The notes beneath the pieces are model-generated. The model did not search any database, was not told the origin of the DNA, and was given only the letters and a program-made list of their open reading frames with translations. A stretch of DNA of 64,000 nt from Scenedesmus sp. ARA3 (lineage: Eukaryota; Chlorophyta; Chlorophyceae; Sphaeropleales; Scenedesmaceae): NCBI GenBank assembly GCA_004335835.1, contig RWJK01001123.1, positions 42,891 through 106,890 of the forward strand, in the 5' to 3' direction. Below are positions 1 to 16,577 of the stretch, piece by piece; within the stretch, counting starts at the first letter, position 1; the number at the start of each line of letters is the position of its first letter. A program made the translations under genes and the position numbers.

Positions 1-739
1 CACATGGTGACACCCGCAACAGCTGTCAGCAAACACACTTGCTGCCCTGCTTGCATGCTTTCAACTGCAATCTGTCTCTCTGCCGCAACATTGAACTCTA
101 GCTCGGTGGCTGATCCCTCGCTCAACTGCTGCTGCAGCTGCTGCTGTGAACTTTTTCGCCTCACCCTGTGCCTGCTGCTGAAGGAATGGTCAGCGCTGCT
201 GCAGCTCTCATCGATGTCATCGTCATTGTCCTCCATCCAATCCTCGTCATCATCGTCTGCTGCTGCGCCGTAGCGCCGCCGCGCCGCGCGCTGCTGCTGC
301 CGCACGCTCCTGCGCTGCGCTCCGCCACGCTCGCTCATCAGATGCTGCTGCTGGTGATGATGATGCTGATGATTATGCCTGTGGTGGTGCAGAGGAGGTA
401 GGGCATGCTGGGACTGATAGTGCGGGCCTGCTGCTGCTGCTGCCCAGCCGTTGAGCTGCAGATGCTGCTGCGGGTGAGAGTGGGAGTGAGGCTGGTATGC
501 AGGTGCTGTTGAGTACTGCAGATGCCGCTGCTGCTGCTGCTGCTGCTGGGTGTGGTATGGCAGCCCTCCTTGGGGAGGAGACGAGAAGGGTGGTGCTGCG
601 CTGTAGGCTTGCTGCTGCTGATAGCTTGCTGTTGCTGCTGCTGTTGGGGGTTGGTAGGAGTGGTGTGCGTGGTACTGCTGCTGCTGCTGTGGGCTGGGTG
701 CAGGGGGGTGCCAGAGCTCACTGCGCGAGTGGTCCAGCT

Positions 740-834
<95 letters not shown>

Positions 835-1498
835 TGACAAGGAGAAGGCGCAGCAACCGTGAAGCACGTTCAAAGCAGAGTTGACTGATGAGCTGCTGTG
901 CCACCACAATGCATGGCCTTGAACACATGTGATGAGCTGGGTTGGTGTGATCCAGGCTGACACAGTAGCAATGACACTGGTTAAGCCAAAGGCCGCTGCT
1001 GCACTTGCATGGCAGCTCAAGATACTGCCCTGAAGTAGCAGCTGCGCTATTGTTAGCATGCTGCAGACACAAGCGCAACAACCTGGAGCCCACCTGTTGT
1101 TGCTGCCAGGGTGCTGCTGCTAGAGGGTGCAGGGGCGGCAACATCTATCATCAGCATCAGCAAGTCCTCGCCACAGCAAGCCATCAGCCTATCACAGCAT
1201 CCATTATGCCAGATGAAAGATGGCTATTGCATAGGGTAGCAACAGGCTGTAGGAGATGTTTGGGTTGGCTGCTGCTGTGATGAGCTGGTACCGCTTCAGT
1301 TGTGGAGGTTTGGCTTGGAGCAGTACCTATTGCTGCTGCCGCCCCAGTGTACTGCACGAGTGGTTTAAACTGCTCCTCAGATGAAACGTGTGCCGGACCA
1401 CGAACAAGTTCAGAAGCACTGGAGAGGCCTGTTGTACGTGCTGCACTGCGCGCGCAACCATTGTGGGCAAGCGGCCCTACGAAAGAACCCTTCACCAC
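1..1498 (-). CDS. Gln/His-rich protein of unknown function, 3' end cut off by the window edge
   Basis: Two-exon model on the minus strand. Exon 1 is 1498-1196 (ATG at 1498, 101 codons, donor GTGATA). The second exon starts at 737, after an acceptor TAG that directly follows a (CTG)31 tract in transcript orientation, and stays open to base 1. Both junctions are phase 0. The second exon encodes Gln and His runs (QQQQAYSAAPPF, HRHNHQHHHHQQQ), then a basic patch (RRSVRQQQRAARRRY), then an acidic one (DDDEDWMEDNDDDIDES). A GTGAGG near base 150 could be a further donor, so the last 50 codons may be intronic. The alternation of basic and acidic patches would suit a nuclear protein, but no domain is recognisable. 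Exon 1 rests only on phase and composition. It is divergent from the MAP kinase gene. Confidence 0.45.
741..833. repeat. uninterrupted (CAG)31, read as (CTG)31 in gene A
   Basis: Ninety-three bases of perfect CAG. In the gene A transcript this reads (CUG)31 and lies immediately upstream of the TAG acceptor at 738-740, so it is intronic in that model and occupies the usual place of the pyrimidine tract. Confidence 0.95.
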
Positions 1499-2110
1499 AT
1501 CTGAACATTAGCATAGCATTCAAGGTTTAGTTCTCCTTGGCGCTGATAATCAGCCCGCCAAGGACATGAACAAGGTTTCGAGATGCAGGCCAACGCATGC
1601 ACTAGACGTGCAAAAGCATTTGAGTAAACGAATTCACCAAATGAGTGAGGTGCCTGTCCCGATCGTCAGAGGTAGGACGGGCAGGGCTGGTGAGTAGACT
1701 AACAAGTGTTACACGAGCTTTCAAACGAACGAGCACCTGTGGCAATCTGCGCAAGACCAACATGTCCATGCTTTCCTTACTATTTGAAAACCAAATGTAG
1801 TGACTGCTCCAGCTGCACCTGGCACTTTACCCGCAACTGCACCGCTGTAGTCGCCTTGCCAGCGCGATCCGACCCGCAATCACATCAAAAGCACATTTTT
1901 GATTACCGTAGTTGTTTTGCAGTAGGCCAAAACTGATACAGCTCAACGCCCAGCCCCTGCTTGATTGTTTGCTGTGTAACTGCATCTGAAGGGAGCCCAG
2001 CACTGCTTCTGCTGCTTTATATCAAACATAAGTAAGCAGCAGAGAAGCGTAGGGGACAGGAAGCTGCATCACGTTCATTAGACAGCTGCGGCTGCCTCAG
2101 GCAGGCGCAA
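1499..2110. promoter_or_regulatory. divergent intergenic region between gene A and the MAP kinase
   Basis: About 610 bases between the proposed start codons of two head-to-head genes. It must hold both promoters and 5' leaders if the models are right. I see no clear TATA element and no open frame that looks coding. Confidence 0.35.
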
Positions 2111-6614
<4,504 letters not shown>

Positions 6615-6670
6615 CTGGGGGGGTGCACTGAAGGGTTTCTGCAGTTGGGTACTCAACGCCCACGCATGGG

Positions 6671-6804
6671 CTCCATGCAAGGCTTGCATGCAAATTTTCC
6701 CAAGTGGTGCTGTGCTCCATGCAAGGCCTGCATGCAAAAATTGCCAAGTGGTGCTTTGCTCCATGTAAGGCTTGCATGCAAATTTTGCCAGTGGTGCTTT
6801 GCTG
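6671..6804 (+). repeat. three 44-bp tandem repeats in the MAP kinase 3' region
   Basis: Units begin at CTCCAT at 6671, 6715 and 6759, each holding a GCAAGGC-TTGCATGCAA near-palindrome and AAGTGGTGCT. They start 57 bases after the stop codon, so they probably lie in the 3' UTR. The middle unit differs by a few bases. Confidence 0.9.
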
Positions 6805-7997
6805 TTTCGTCGCGCCAGCGCTGCAGTGGCTGCGGTTACGGCGCTTCACACTCGGCCTTTTGATCAGTCTTACGTCGGTGTTCATACCCAGTGTTCAGAC
6901 TGTTGCATACTGACGCTAGTAGCTCAGGCCGTACAGTATTGCAGCGGGTGCTGCCAACGCGCATGGCAACTTGCCTGAGCAGCGCACACATGCTTGAGGG
7001 CGTTTTTGTTACCAAGGGGAGCGAGTTCCCACTGGCTGATCATACACAGCAAACATGCTTGAGGGCTTGCCATCCGCATGCAGACGGTGTCTGCGCCAGT
7101 GATGTGCCCACACGAAACCTTCATTGTTGAAACGCCTGGATATGTCATGTTTATGGTCGTTGCCTGCACATGTGCAGGCCTAGCTAGCGACTATAGTCGC
7201 TGTACAGCGACTAGGCTGCTAAGCACCGCATGTGGTAATGACGACACCTTAGTTACTACTGCGCCCCAGGGTTTACTGCAGACCTGATCGGCAGTGCTCG
7301 CAGCCACTGTACAGATTATGCATCAGTGCCATGCAAGGCATAAACACCATGTTCTGTTGTGCATGATGCACTGGTCATTGATGGATGAGACAGAAGCGGT
7401 GCTGCACTCGAGTACCAAGCGCTGCCAGCGCATCAGATGCACGGAAAGCAGTGCAGTCTCAAGGTGCTCACAAGACCACCTGAATTCCACCTGACTAGGG
7501 AGCTTACTCCCAAGGCAATTGCAAGGCTCCTTGCCAACTTCACCACCACCAGCTCACAGCAACCAATGGCACGCATCATGACGAACATGCACAGATACAT
7601 GCACGGCGAGCACCGGCCACATCCAGACTCAGCCATCTGCACATTCGGCAGCCCAGCATGCTTTCTAGCGTGTTGGAAGCATCACACGGCAGGCACCAAG
7701 CATGCACCAACTTGCAGGAAACCGTCCACAGCCAGCACAAAGCAGCAAACGGCGGCTGTTGCTCAGTCAAATGACACAAAGGACGCTTGTGGATGTGAAG
7801 CTGCCACACTGGCTGCCACCACAAGGCGAGGCCTGCATGTGTGCCGGACGATGCAACGCCCAGCATTGTCTGATGGCAAGTGGTTCGCAGCATCGCTTGG
7901 CCGAGATAAACTGCGGAAGGGCACCTGTGTAAAGGACACCCTGCAGCGCATCATTAGGCCAGTGAGGGACTCTCGGGCTGTCCTCTGGCTTTGACAC
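6805..7997. other. no recognisable gene
   Basis: About 1.2 kb between the MAP kinase 3' repeats and the duplicated block at 7998. The longest open frame (7437-7994, plus) gives no domain, and its composition resembles the flanking non-coding sequence. Confidence 0.5.
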
Positions 7998-8545
7998 TTA
8001 GCTTGGCAAGCTCTCCTCCTGCTCGGGCACTGCCTGCTGCGCCCGGCGCAAGAGAGCTGCACTGTGCGCTGCCCTCCCAAGCAGCTCAGGGATTGCGGTG
8101 TGTGGGGCTGCTGCGGCAGCTGGCTGGCATGTGTCCAAAAGGCAGCGGCGCCGCCACCTGTGAGAGGCCTGTGCCATTTGCAGCTGCTGGTGGGGGATGG
8201 CGCTGCAGCCTAGGCAAGATTGGGATGCGGCGGATTGTGATGCGAATGCTGAGCAGGAGCCACATCTGATACTTGCCCAGCTTCCGCGAGGGCCCCAGCC
8301 AGGGCCAGCAGCTTCTGGCAGGGGCTGGCGCTGCAGCCTAGCCAAGCATGGGATGCGGCGGCTTGTGACAACATTCAAACGTTATGTGACTCTTCAGCTG
8401 CCGCGAGGGCCCCATCCTGGGTCTGACGCGGGCTGCCACAGCCTGCAGCAGCAACAAGCAAGCGAACGTGGAAGCAGTGTTGGCCATCATCAGCATTAGC
8501 AGCAGTGCCGTTGCAGCAGGCTGACAGCACAGCACAGAGGGCAAT
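7998..8545 (-). CDS. possible gene with duplicated junction blocks, unresolved
   Basis: The minus strand may hold the 3' end of a gene stopping with TAA at 7998. A stretch reading IPELLGRAAHSAALLRRAQQ has coding-like composition and follows an AG acceptor near 8160. Upstream, sequence reading GPSRKLGKYQMW is repeated as GPSRQLKSH about 120 bases further on, with the block GGCGCTGCAGCCTAG copied at about 8198 and 8328. This is the same style of junction duplication as in the confirmed genes. I could not find consistent phases or a family, so the call is tentative. Confidence 0.25.
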
Positions 8546-8706
8546 GCAGAACGACACTGTACACAGTCAGGCGTGCCAGCTTATGGCTGTATGCTGCACC
8601 CCGGATGCATCCAGCAAACTCAGTTATCTGAATATTGCCATATCATGGGCAGCGCCAAGCCACACAACATAGCTGCATGACGACCTGATGTTGCTGCTGC
8701 GCAGGC

Positions 8707-9519
8707 TCACCAGTAGTTGGTGATGCCTGTGGCACTGCACTGGTCACACTTCTGGTGGCCGCGCCTGCCACACTGCGAGCAGCTGCTGACGCTGCGCGCC
8801 TCACCAGGCAGCGACAACCCCTGCGGTTACACATGAAATGTGCAACTGTTGATTTTTGGCTTCTCAGGTGTACCAGTGTCAGCATATGCACTTGCACTGC
8901 ACAGGTCATGTATGAAGTCAAAAAACTGCGTGTTGCAGCTGCTGCTGTTGCCAGTAGTACATGACAGAAGCAAACCCAAGAGCGCGTGAACCCACCACGC
9001 GGCCCCGGCCTTGGCATGTTGTGCAGAGGATGTAGCCAGTGCCCAAGCATGTCTTGCAGCGCTTGGGTTGCTGCAAGTGACAGCAGAGCGACGGAGCAGC
9101 AGCTAGTCACAGGTGGCTGGGGATCAGCATCACCAGCAGCGAGTGTCTCAGGGTGATGGTCAAGGTAGCTGAAGCGGCATGCACAAGGTGATGCTGGATG
9201 ACTTGCACATCATAAAGCTGGCTAAGGCATGTTCCACCTCATGCGAGCTTCAGTTCAAAAAGGGTTTACAAACCTATATGATAATCTTTCGAGTGCTCAC
9301 CAGCTCTTCATACACAGCTTTGGCCAATGGTGGGCCCCCAAGGAATGCTGCTGCAGCAAATGCCAGCGCCTCAGTCCCGTGCTCCTGGAGGGCACTAGGA
9401 GGCTTCAATTGGCGTTTGTTGATTCTAGTCAGCGCACCGAGCGGCAATGGGCGGGAGGTTGAGGGGCTGTTGCGTGACAGCAGAGCAGTGCCCTGGCAGC
9501 AGCAGCACACAGATACCAT
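8707..9519 (-). CDS. DnaJ-type zinc-finger protein, probably chloroplast (BSD2/PSA2-like)
   Basis: Three exons on the minus strand, 9519-9301, 9070-8996 and 8820-8707, all phase 0, 135 aa. The first exon looks like a transit peptide: Ser/Arg-rich, few acids (SRNSPSTSRPLPLGALTR), followed by a short conserved-looking helix. Exons 2 and 3 each carry half of a DnaJ cysteine-rich domain: CKTCLGTGYILCTTCQGRG, then CSQCGRRGHQKCDQCSATG, eight cysteines in four CxxC pairs for two zinc ions. There is no J-domain, as in the small plastid chaperones BSD2 (Rubisco assembly) and PSA2 (photosystem I). Which of these it matches cannot be told by eye. The chosen ATG gives the most transit-like N terminus; in-frame ATGs at 9630 and 9591 are alternatives. 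It is head-to-head with gene D. Confidence 0.82.
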
Positions 9520-9797
9520 ACTGACGATTCCTCCAACTTTTAACGCCGTGCTGTTTTCCAACTGCGAAAATACAACGTATGATGAACGCATGTACTCTTC
9601 TCTTGCATTAATCGCGTCGTGAAGTGGCAAGGGTTCTTTTGTTGTTTGTTTGGGTTTGCCGCGAGTTCTGCCCCTCGCGACTGCATCGCATGCACACCAA
9701 ACTCATTGGGATGTGTTGAGTAAGGAAGTAGTGCTTCGTATTGCAGCACCTCAACACACCAGGACAGCAGAGTCACACCCAACCACCTGCTGCAAGC
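9520..9797. promoter_or_regulatory. short bidirectional promoter region, zinc-finger gene / BSD gene
   Basis: Only 278 bases separate the start codons of two divergent, well-supported genes. No TATA motif stands out. Confidence 0.5.
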
Positions 9798-12752
9798 ATG
9801 GATTGGTTTGCCAGTGTCCGCAAACAGGCGCAGGAGGCTGTCAACACTGTTGTGAACAGCGAAGCAGCAGGACTTGCCCGACAGCTGGCTGCTCAAGCCA
9901 CAGAACAGGCAACTGCTTTGGCCAAGGAGGCCAAAGTCAAGGCGCAGGTGCAGCAGATGCTAAGCAACAGGCCAGCCCACTTTTCATGTTGCGGTAATGT
10001 AATAAATAACACATGTGACCAGCAGCAAGCAGCTGGATGGTGGCACTTCACAGCTCTGCGCAGCTCAGCAGTGCTGTGGGGTGATGTGTCTGAAACTGCA
10101 CTGCAGGAAGTTGCCAAGGAAGCCATTGAAGAAGCAGAGAAAAGCCTCAAACACCTGCAGCAGGTAACAAGCAACATGACAGCGCTGCAAGTGTTAATTG
10201 ATAAGTAGAGGGCGCTGCTGCCCCAGGCATATGATCAGGCCTAGACCACTGGGACAGCAGCTGCAGCACACACAGAGTATCATCCACCATACAGCAGTGA
10301 TTGTGCATGCCGCTGGATACCATGTGCATAATCATTCAGTCAGAAGTTGAGCGCAGTAGCGTGCCCCTGAGCTCAAACAGCAGCCGCCACCTCACCCTGC
10401 AGCGCCTGCACACTTCCGTGTGTCCTGCAGGGCGGCAAGCAGCAGCCAGCAGCAGCATCAGCAGACCCCCTGCAGTATGGCATCACACCCGAGCTTGGCC
10501 AGTTTGTGCGCAGCCTGACATACAGCACATTCAGGTGCGCACACTGCAGCAGCGCACCTGTGCAGCTCCATTGTGTCGCAGCGTTGCATGCAACAGCCCT
10601 GCAGGCTTGCATGCGCCTTTATCACATTCGCATGGCCTCCTTCTTCTGCGCCCTCTATTTGTTTTTGCACGCAATTACTCCCTGTTGTTGTTCGGCTCTT
10701 CAACTGCAGTATGTGTCATATACATAGGTTCTTCACCAACAGCAAGGTCCGCCTTGCGTTGCTACTGCTGCAGTGACTACCCGTTGGACTCGCTGGACAT
10801 CCCTGCAGCGGCAGCAGACCAGAAACTCAGCAGCTGGCAGGAGACGCATGCGCGGCTGCTGCTGCAGCAGGTGCCACAGCTGCAGGACCTGCGCTTCGTG
10901 CTGTGCCCAAAGTGAGATTCAGAAGAGCCTTGAGGTTACGAGGGCTGCAGCGCAGCTGTGCATGAGCGTCTGGGGTGGGTGCCGGCTTGCTTGAAGATGG
11001 GTGATTAGCGCTGTGCTGCTGCGCTGATGCAAGCATGTGGTACTCGGCATGTCGGCATCGCGGCAGCAGCAGCAGCAGCAGCAGTAGCATCAACCATGGC
11101 AGGTGGCTGACTTTGGTGCCGCAGCTGCAGGACCTGCGCTTTATGCCGTGCCCTAAGTGAGTGTCTTGAGTTGAGCCTGAGGTTACGAGGGCTGCAGCGC
11201 AGCTGCACATGAGCTTCTGAGAAGGTGCCGGGCTTGCTTGACGTTGTGCCTGGATGTGTGCTGCTGCAACAGAAGCAAGCATGCCTGTTGTGGTGTGTTG
11301 CATGTAGGCGGGGCGGCAGCAGCAGCAGCAGCGGCGGCCTATGGCTGGCGAGGGTGATGCTTCCGGCAGAGTGCAGAGCTATGAGGCAGACTGCCTGCAG
11401 CACTCATTACTGTCCTGCAAGACTTGTGTGCTTTGCAAGCCATAGCAGCAGTATGCCAAGCAGCTCTACGCCTGCGGGCGGGTGCACTGTGTTTGCGTCC
11501 CAGCATGCAACCTGCTCAAAGTTATGTATTTTCCCTGTTGCTCTGCTGTGCCTGCAGGCGCATGGATGAGTATGTCTTCTGGACAATTTACTTCACCTTA
11601 TGCAAGAGATACCTACCAGTACAAACACATGAGGAGCAGCTGGAGCAGCCTCAAGCACAGCAGCAGCAGCAGCAGGAAGCACTAGCGCGCAGCAGTAGCA
11701 GCACAAACAGCAGCCAACAAGCAGGAGCTCCTGCAACAGCAGCAGCAGCAGCAGGGGGCAGCAGTGTGCTGCCTCTGTCGTCATCAGCAGCCAACCTGCT
11801 GCATGAAACAGAGGTGAGTACTTCTGGTCTCATTGCTGCTGCTGCTGCTGCTGCTGCTTGGGGCCATGTATGACAATCTGTTCAGCATGCATGCCTTCAA
11901 ACCACCAAGGACATGCATGCAAGGTCGCTAATAGGACTATGTTGCACCGCTGCCACGTGTCCTGCGCTGCTGCTGCTGCTGTTGCAGACACAGCAAGAAG
12001 CAGCCACAGCAGCTGGAATTGACTCAGCCGCAGACCCAGCAGCAGCAGCAGCAGCAGCAGGTGGCGGCAGTGCCTTTGCTGCTGGTGACCGTGTGTCATC
12101 CGAGGGTGGCTTGGATGAAGATGAACTTGCTGCGCTGGCAGATGATCCTGAGCTGGACGCATACCTGCAGGTAAGCCTAATGCTGTGCTGCTTGATGCTG
12201 TTGGGTGCTGCTGTGTTGATGACAGAGGTAGTTGATAGAACAGTGGATGAAGATGAGCTTGCTGCACTGGCAGATGACCCTGAGCTGGATGTGTACCTGC
12301 AGGTGGGAGGCTGCAGCTGCACTGCTTGGTGCCGCTGCTTTGGTTGAACAGCACATGTTTGCGCACAGCGTGGACAATCGCACAGCCGCAGCGGTGCATT
12401 GATGTGCCAGGTGTCCGGATTGATAGGGCCAGCCGTGTGAACGATGGTGGTCTGTATCCAAGGCGCAAGGTATGGCTGAGTTGTGCTGGGCGGGCACCTG
12501 CAATGGTAGTATATCTGGCGCGGCGGCGTTCTGGTCTGAGGTGTGCAAGCGGCGGCTAGATGAACCCTTGCAGCAGGGGCTTACTGCAGTGTATAGTTGT
12601 GGTATGTGGCGGTGCTGAGTTTGCCGCTGTGCATCATTCTGCTGCTGCTGCTGCTGCAGGATGCGCTGCTGCAGGAGGCGCTGCAGCTGGAAGGTGATGC
12701 TGCTTTGAATGTCTGGGGTTTGTGGTTGTGCTGAGGGTACTGCTGCGCGTCA

Positions 12753-12791
<39 letters not shown>

Positions 12792-13167
12792 AGGATGCGC
12801 TGCAGCTGGACGGTGATGCTGCTGCTGGCGGCAGCATGGGCGAGGCTGACGGCTCAGAGCTGGAAGATCTTGACGACTACATCAACAAGCTGGATGCAGG
12901 TGCGTCATCAAAATTTTATGAAACTTGTGTCATTAACATTTTTCAAACATGTTACAGCAGCACCACAGTGAGGAGTGCATGTTGTGCGCAGGACAATGCT
13001 GGTGGGGCTTCCCACCACCTGGGTTGGTATAAGCTGGCATGCTTGCTGCTGCTGCTTCCCTCAAATGCATATGGCATCCTGTCATGCAGTATTGTGCTAG
13101 CAGTTGGCTGCAAAATATCTGACAGCCGTTTGTGCTGTGGTTGCCTGCAGAGGTCAGTGCCAAGTGA
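9798..13167 (+). CDS. BSD-domain protein (SYAP1/DOS2-like)
   Basis: Eight exons: 9798-9947, 10107-10163, 10431-10534, 10774-10911, 11558-11813, 11988-12170, 12794-12899, 13151-13167; 336 aa. It opens with an amphipathic helix rich in Ala/Gln/Lys (MDWFASVRKQAQEAVNTVV), as in synapse-associated-protein relatives. The BSD domain spans exons 3-5: YGITPELGQFVRSLTYSTF, DYPLD, VPQLQDLRFVLCPK and MDEYVFWTIYFTL, including the paired aromatic FW of BSD domains. A long Gln/Ser/Ala linker follows, then two acidic motifs, LDEDELAALADDPELDAYLQ and LEDLDDYINKLD. The last exon adds only five codons. Family members act in transcription, trafficking or TOR signalling; the role here is not shown. Exons 4, 6 and 7 each have a partial copy in the adjacent intron. 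A TGTAA at 13542-13546 is a possible poly(A) signal, but it lies 375 bases past the stop. Confidence 0.88.
11114..11243 (+). repeat. copy of the end of BSD-gene exon 4 plus its donor and intron start
   Basis: Matches 10869-10996 over about 125 bases. The exonic part reads PQLQDLRFMPCPK and is followed by GTGAGT, so the donor is intact. The duplicated intron part holds the shared GAGGTTACGAGGGCTGCAGC. Confidence 0.9.
12242..12302 (+). repeat. copy of the end of BSD-gene exon 6
   Basis: Repeats the codons for DEDELAALADDPELDVYLQ with an intact donor (CAG|GTGGGA) 132 bases downstream of the real exon end. The frame is open, so it could act as an alternative or mutually exclusive exon if an upstream AG is used. 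Confidence 0.9.
12660..12712 (+). repeat. copy of the start of BSD-gene exon 7 with its own CTG-tract acceptor
   Basis: The real exon 7 starts at 12794 after (CTG)12-CAG. This copy starts at 12660 after (CTG)6-CAG and repeats GATGCGCTG...CAGCTGGA-GGTGATGCTGCT with one extra inserted CTGCAGGAGGCG. The acceptor is intact. Confidence 0.88.
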
Positions 13168-13218
13168 TTCCGTCCAAACAACCTCACAGGACATGGCGCA
13201 CTTGGCCAAACGCGGCAA

Positions 13219-13255
<37 letters not shown>

Positions 13256-14323
13256 TGCTGTGCTCTGAAGAAGGCATGCTGCGCAGCACCAAGTACTGAA
13301 CACCGGCACCATGAGTTACTCATTGCAAGCCAAGCTCTGCAGCGCCGTATCAGTGCGGTTCTGGCCCCGCAATTGCTTATAACTCAGCCGTGGCAGCATC
13401 ACAGCCAAGTGGTGTGGCTTGCTGGGTTAGTACCTGAGGCAGGTTCAAGTCCTGTAGTATAGGTGCTTGCCAGTGCTTAGGACATCACAGCTGCCAGCGG
13501 ACGCAGTTATACAACTCCTGTGTTTTTTGGGGTGATCCAAATGTAACCCCATGTCCACTTGACCGTCACATGTGCGTTTCTGCAAGTCGTTACACCAAGC
13601 GCGCAGCACAGACGCCAGCACACATACAAATCAGTCCTGGAACCATGTACGTACTACAGAGGGACCATTCAACTCCACAGCAACTACCTGCAATTTGTAT
13701 CGCTGCAATGGCACCATATGGTGCACATGCGTGAGCAGCAGCCACAGCGTTGCATTAAAGGCGGCTGTAAGGCTGGTTGCAATAAGCAACACAATGCAAA
13801 CAGCAACGCCGTCACTGAACAGCGTGCATCCGTCAAGTGCCACAACGCAATAAGAACTCAATTCTCAAGAGCACAATATCAACACAAGCAGTCTTTTAAG
13901 TCAAGCCGCATTTGCTGCGGTGCCAGCGTCAGGAAACAACCCACTTGAGTTGAGAGGTACTGACGAGGCATTTTTCTTTCATTGGTACAATGCATCACAA
14001 TTAAGCAGCAGCATCTGGTGCGTGTTGCATCACCTGCACGTGTGATCGCGTGATGTGCCGCAAATACAGGAACAACATTGCCATTCACAACCATACAGTA
14101 CTACTAGTAGCTCCAAGACAAGAGATGCACTCAAACAGCTTTATGTTAAGCAGCTGAACACGGCTGAAATGACTACAATACCTGCAATGGCCAGACAAAA
14201 GACCCACACAAGTCCTTGGAACCTTGGACCACCAGATCTCAATAGCAACACATCCGCATCAGCTTTGACCACCGTGCTGATGATGCATTTATCGTGCTCA
14301 TCACCATGTCATGCTTGTAGGGT
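13168..14323. other. convergent intergenic region, no gene seen
   Basis: Lies between the ends of genes D and E. It holds (CAG)11 near 13222-13254 and a TGTAA at 13542. Open frames on both strands show no family resemblance. Confidence 0.5.
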
Positions 14324-15043
14324 TCACATGCGCATGCGGCGGCCAGGGCCGCCTGCTTTTGAGCTGGTCATGTTGACTGTCACCGGAAACAGCCCGATGT
14401 CGCTTGCAGATGACAGGTGCTGCAAGGTAGCGCCCAGCTGCAGCTCAGCAACCTTGTTCCACAATTCAGCTAGCTTTGCATGCTTGGAAGCTGCAGTGAA
14501 GCCGCCGGCGCGCACTGCCATGGCCCGCATCTGCTGCACGGCTTGTGCATGGTACACGAAGAGCGTGCTGCCACCCTTGTTGGGCAGCAGCAGCGGGTGC
14601 ATGAAGTGGCAGGAGCCTGAGTCTGCACAGCAGCAGCAGCAGCAGCAGCAGCAACATGTGATACTTCCGGCACAATGCGTGAAAAAAGAAGGTTGGCTAC
14701 ACCTGTCAAGCTTACCAGGCACGGCGTAACCAGTAGCAGCAGTGTCACTACGCGCTGGTGTCACCAGCAACGCAACTAGCAGCTGCAGTGTAGCGCACTG
14801 TTTGTTGAGGTGACAATGGTGACGGCCGTGCCAATCACCGCCCCACAGCCACCACAACGCAACCAGGGGCACCAGCTTTGCCAGCGCCTGGTGTCACGGG
14901 CAGTGTAACTAGCAGCTGCAGTGTAACTCACTGTTTGTCGAAGAGACGATGCCAATGGCTGTGCCGATCAGGGGTCCCACAGCCACCACATACTGCACCT
15001 TCCGGCGCTCAGGGCTGCCAAGAGGTGTGAACCACCAGTATCT

Positions 15044-15088
<45 letters not shown>

Positions 15089-16529
15089 GCAGCATAGGGA
15101 TGGAGGGATGAACATAGTCATCCCCAGCAGGTCACCTGTCGAGCCACAGCAGTGACGCCATCGACTGCGCCCCACTGGGGTGGAAAACGGAGGGAGCACG
15201 CGGCATGATGTCTGAAACGTGAGAGAACTACACAGTGCCACTGAGTGCCGGGCCTGTGTGTTGCTGCAGTGCTGCACGAGAAGCAGAGGCATCTGATCGC
15301 CAACTGTTCCTAGTAAAGTGCCACACTGCCGTAAGCAGCGTTGCCACCTGTCAGTGCATGTCATGACACTGTTTCCATACCACACCTCTCTCTGTGCAGC
15401 ATACCGTCAACACTTACTTGTAGAACAGAGTTAGGACTTCTGTCACCACCTCTGCTGCGTCAATGCAGTCCGCAGCAGGCACGCCCTCACAGTTCATGGT
15501 GTTGTTCCCACTCAACTTCACACTGTACTGGGGTGTGAATTCCGTTTTGAGCTGCAGCCTGATGTGGCCGCAACCCTGGAATGATGGCTTCACTAACTCA
15601 TCCAGCCACATTGCTGCAGCAGTGCTGTTTGAGGGGGCACTGCAAACGATTTGCGCAGCAAAACAGAACCAGCAGCACCGACAGCAGAGCAGCGGAAGCG
15701 CACAACGGTCAAGCTCAAGCAGCAGCGTTGTGTGTGCAGGTGGTTGAATTGCACGGATAACGGAGGAAATGACTGTGTATCATCAGTCTTTCAACTACTG
15801 TCACCCTCGCAGGCGGAGTGCAGCGGCTCGCTGGGTAATGCCGGAGGCCGGTTATAGTCTTGGGATGCAATGTTCTGCATTGTATTCCATTCCGGCTACT
15901 CACACATCAGGAAGCTTGGAGGGAGCAGGCTGCAGGCCCTTGTTCTTGAGGGCCACAAACAGCTGACGCAGGCGGCTGTCGTCTGTGTGGAAGTACAGCG
16001 GGCGACTTGGCCTGCGGAAGCAGCAGCAGCAACAGCAGCAGCACCACCACCATCAGCAGAGCAGCATTAGGCGCTGCGCCAACAAACAAAGGCGGCTGCT
16101 GCACCCTGGCTGTTGCTAAAGACCCTTGTGTTGGTTGCACCCATACAGTACGAAGAAATGTTGAGGTGAGTGACTTCATCACTTTAGGCTACACACTCGC
16201 CATAGCAAGGCAACAGCAGCAGCAGAGCCGCAGCTGCTCATTCACGTAAACAACTGGAGTGTAAAAGCGAGGGGCACGTTGTCTGCAATGGCACTACAAA
16301 CTCTATGATGCACAACTGCACCTAGCAAAGCATTCTAGCAAGGCATCAGCAGCAGCACACAACAGCCTGCTCACAGGCACAGCGGCACTTGTATGTTGCT
16401 GACACCCCACACCTGGCAACTCGCTCCATGAATGCATCAAACAGCTTCTTGATGTCTGCCTTGTTCACAGCCTTCTGCCCCAACTTAAACCAGGCCATGA
16501 TGCCGGCAACAAGCTCTAGAGGCACACAT

Positions 16530-16577
<48 letters not shown>

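Noticed and set aside
497..884. Plus-strand poly-Ala and poly-Gln open frames
   Set aside because: Products of reading the CAG tract on the other strand; the opposite strand has a much better coding case.
338..1144. Long minus-strand open frame with about 30 cysteines in a row
   Set aside because: The run is just the (CTG)31 tract read in the TGC frame. The frame that stays protein-like downstream is a different one, with the tract intronic.
7437..7994. 185-codon plus-strand open frame
   Set aside because: No domain, no splice-site context and no compositional difference from surrounding non-coding sequence.
13559..13948. 129-codon plus-strand open frame past gene D
   Set aside because: It covers a TGTAA signal region, shows no family features, and overlaps equally good frames on both strands.
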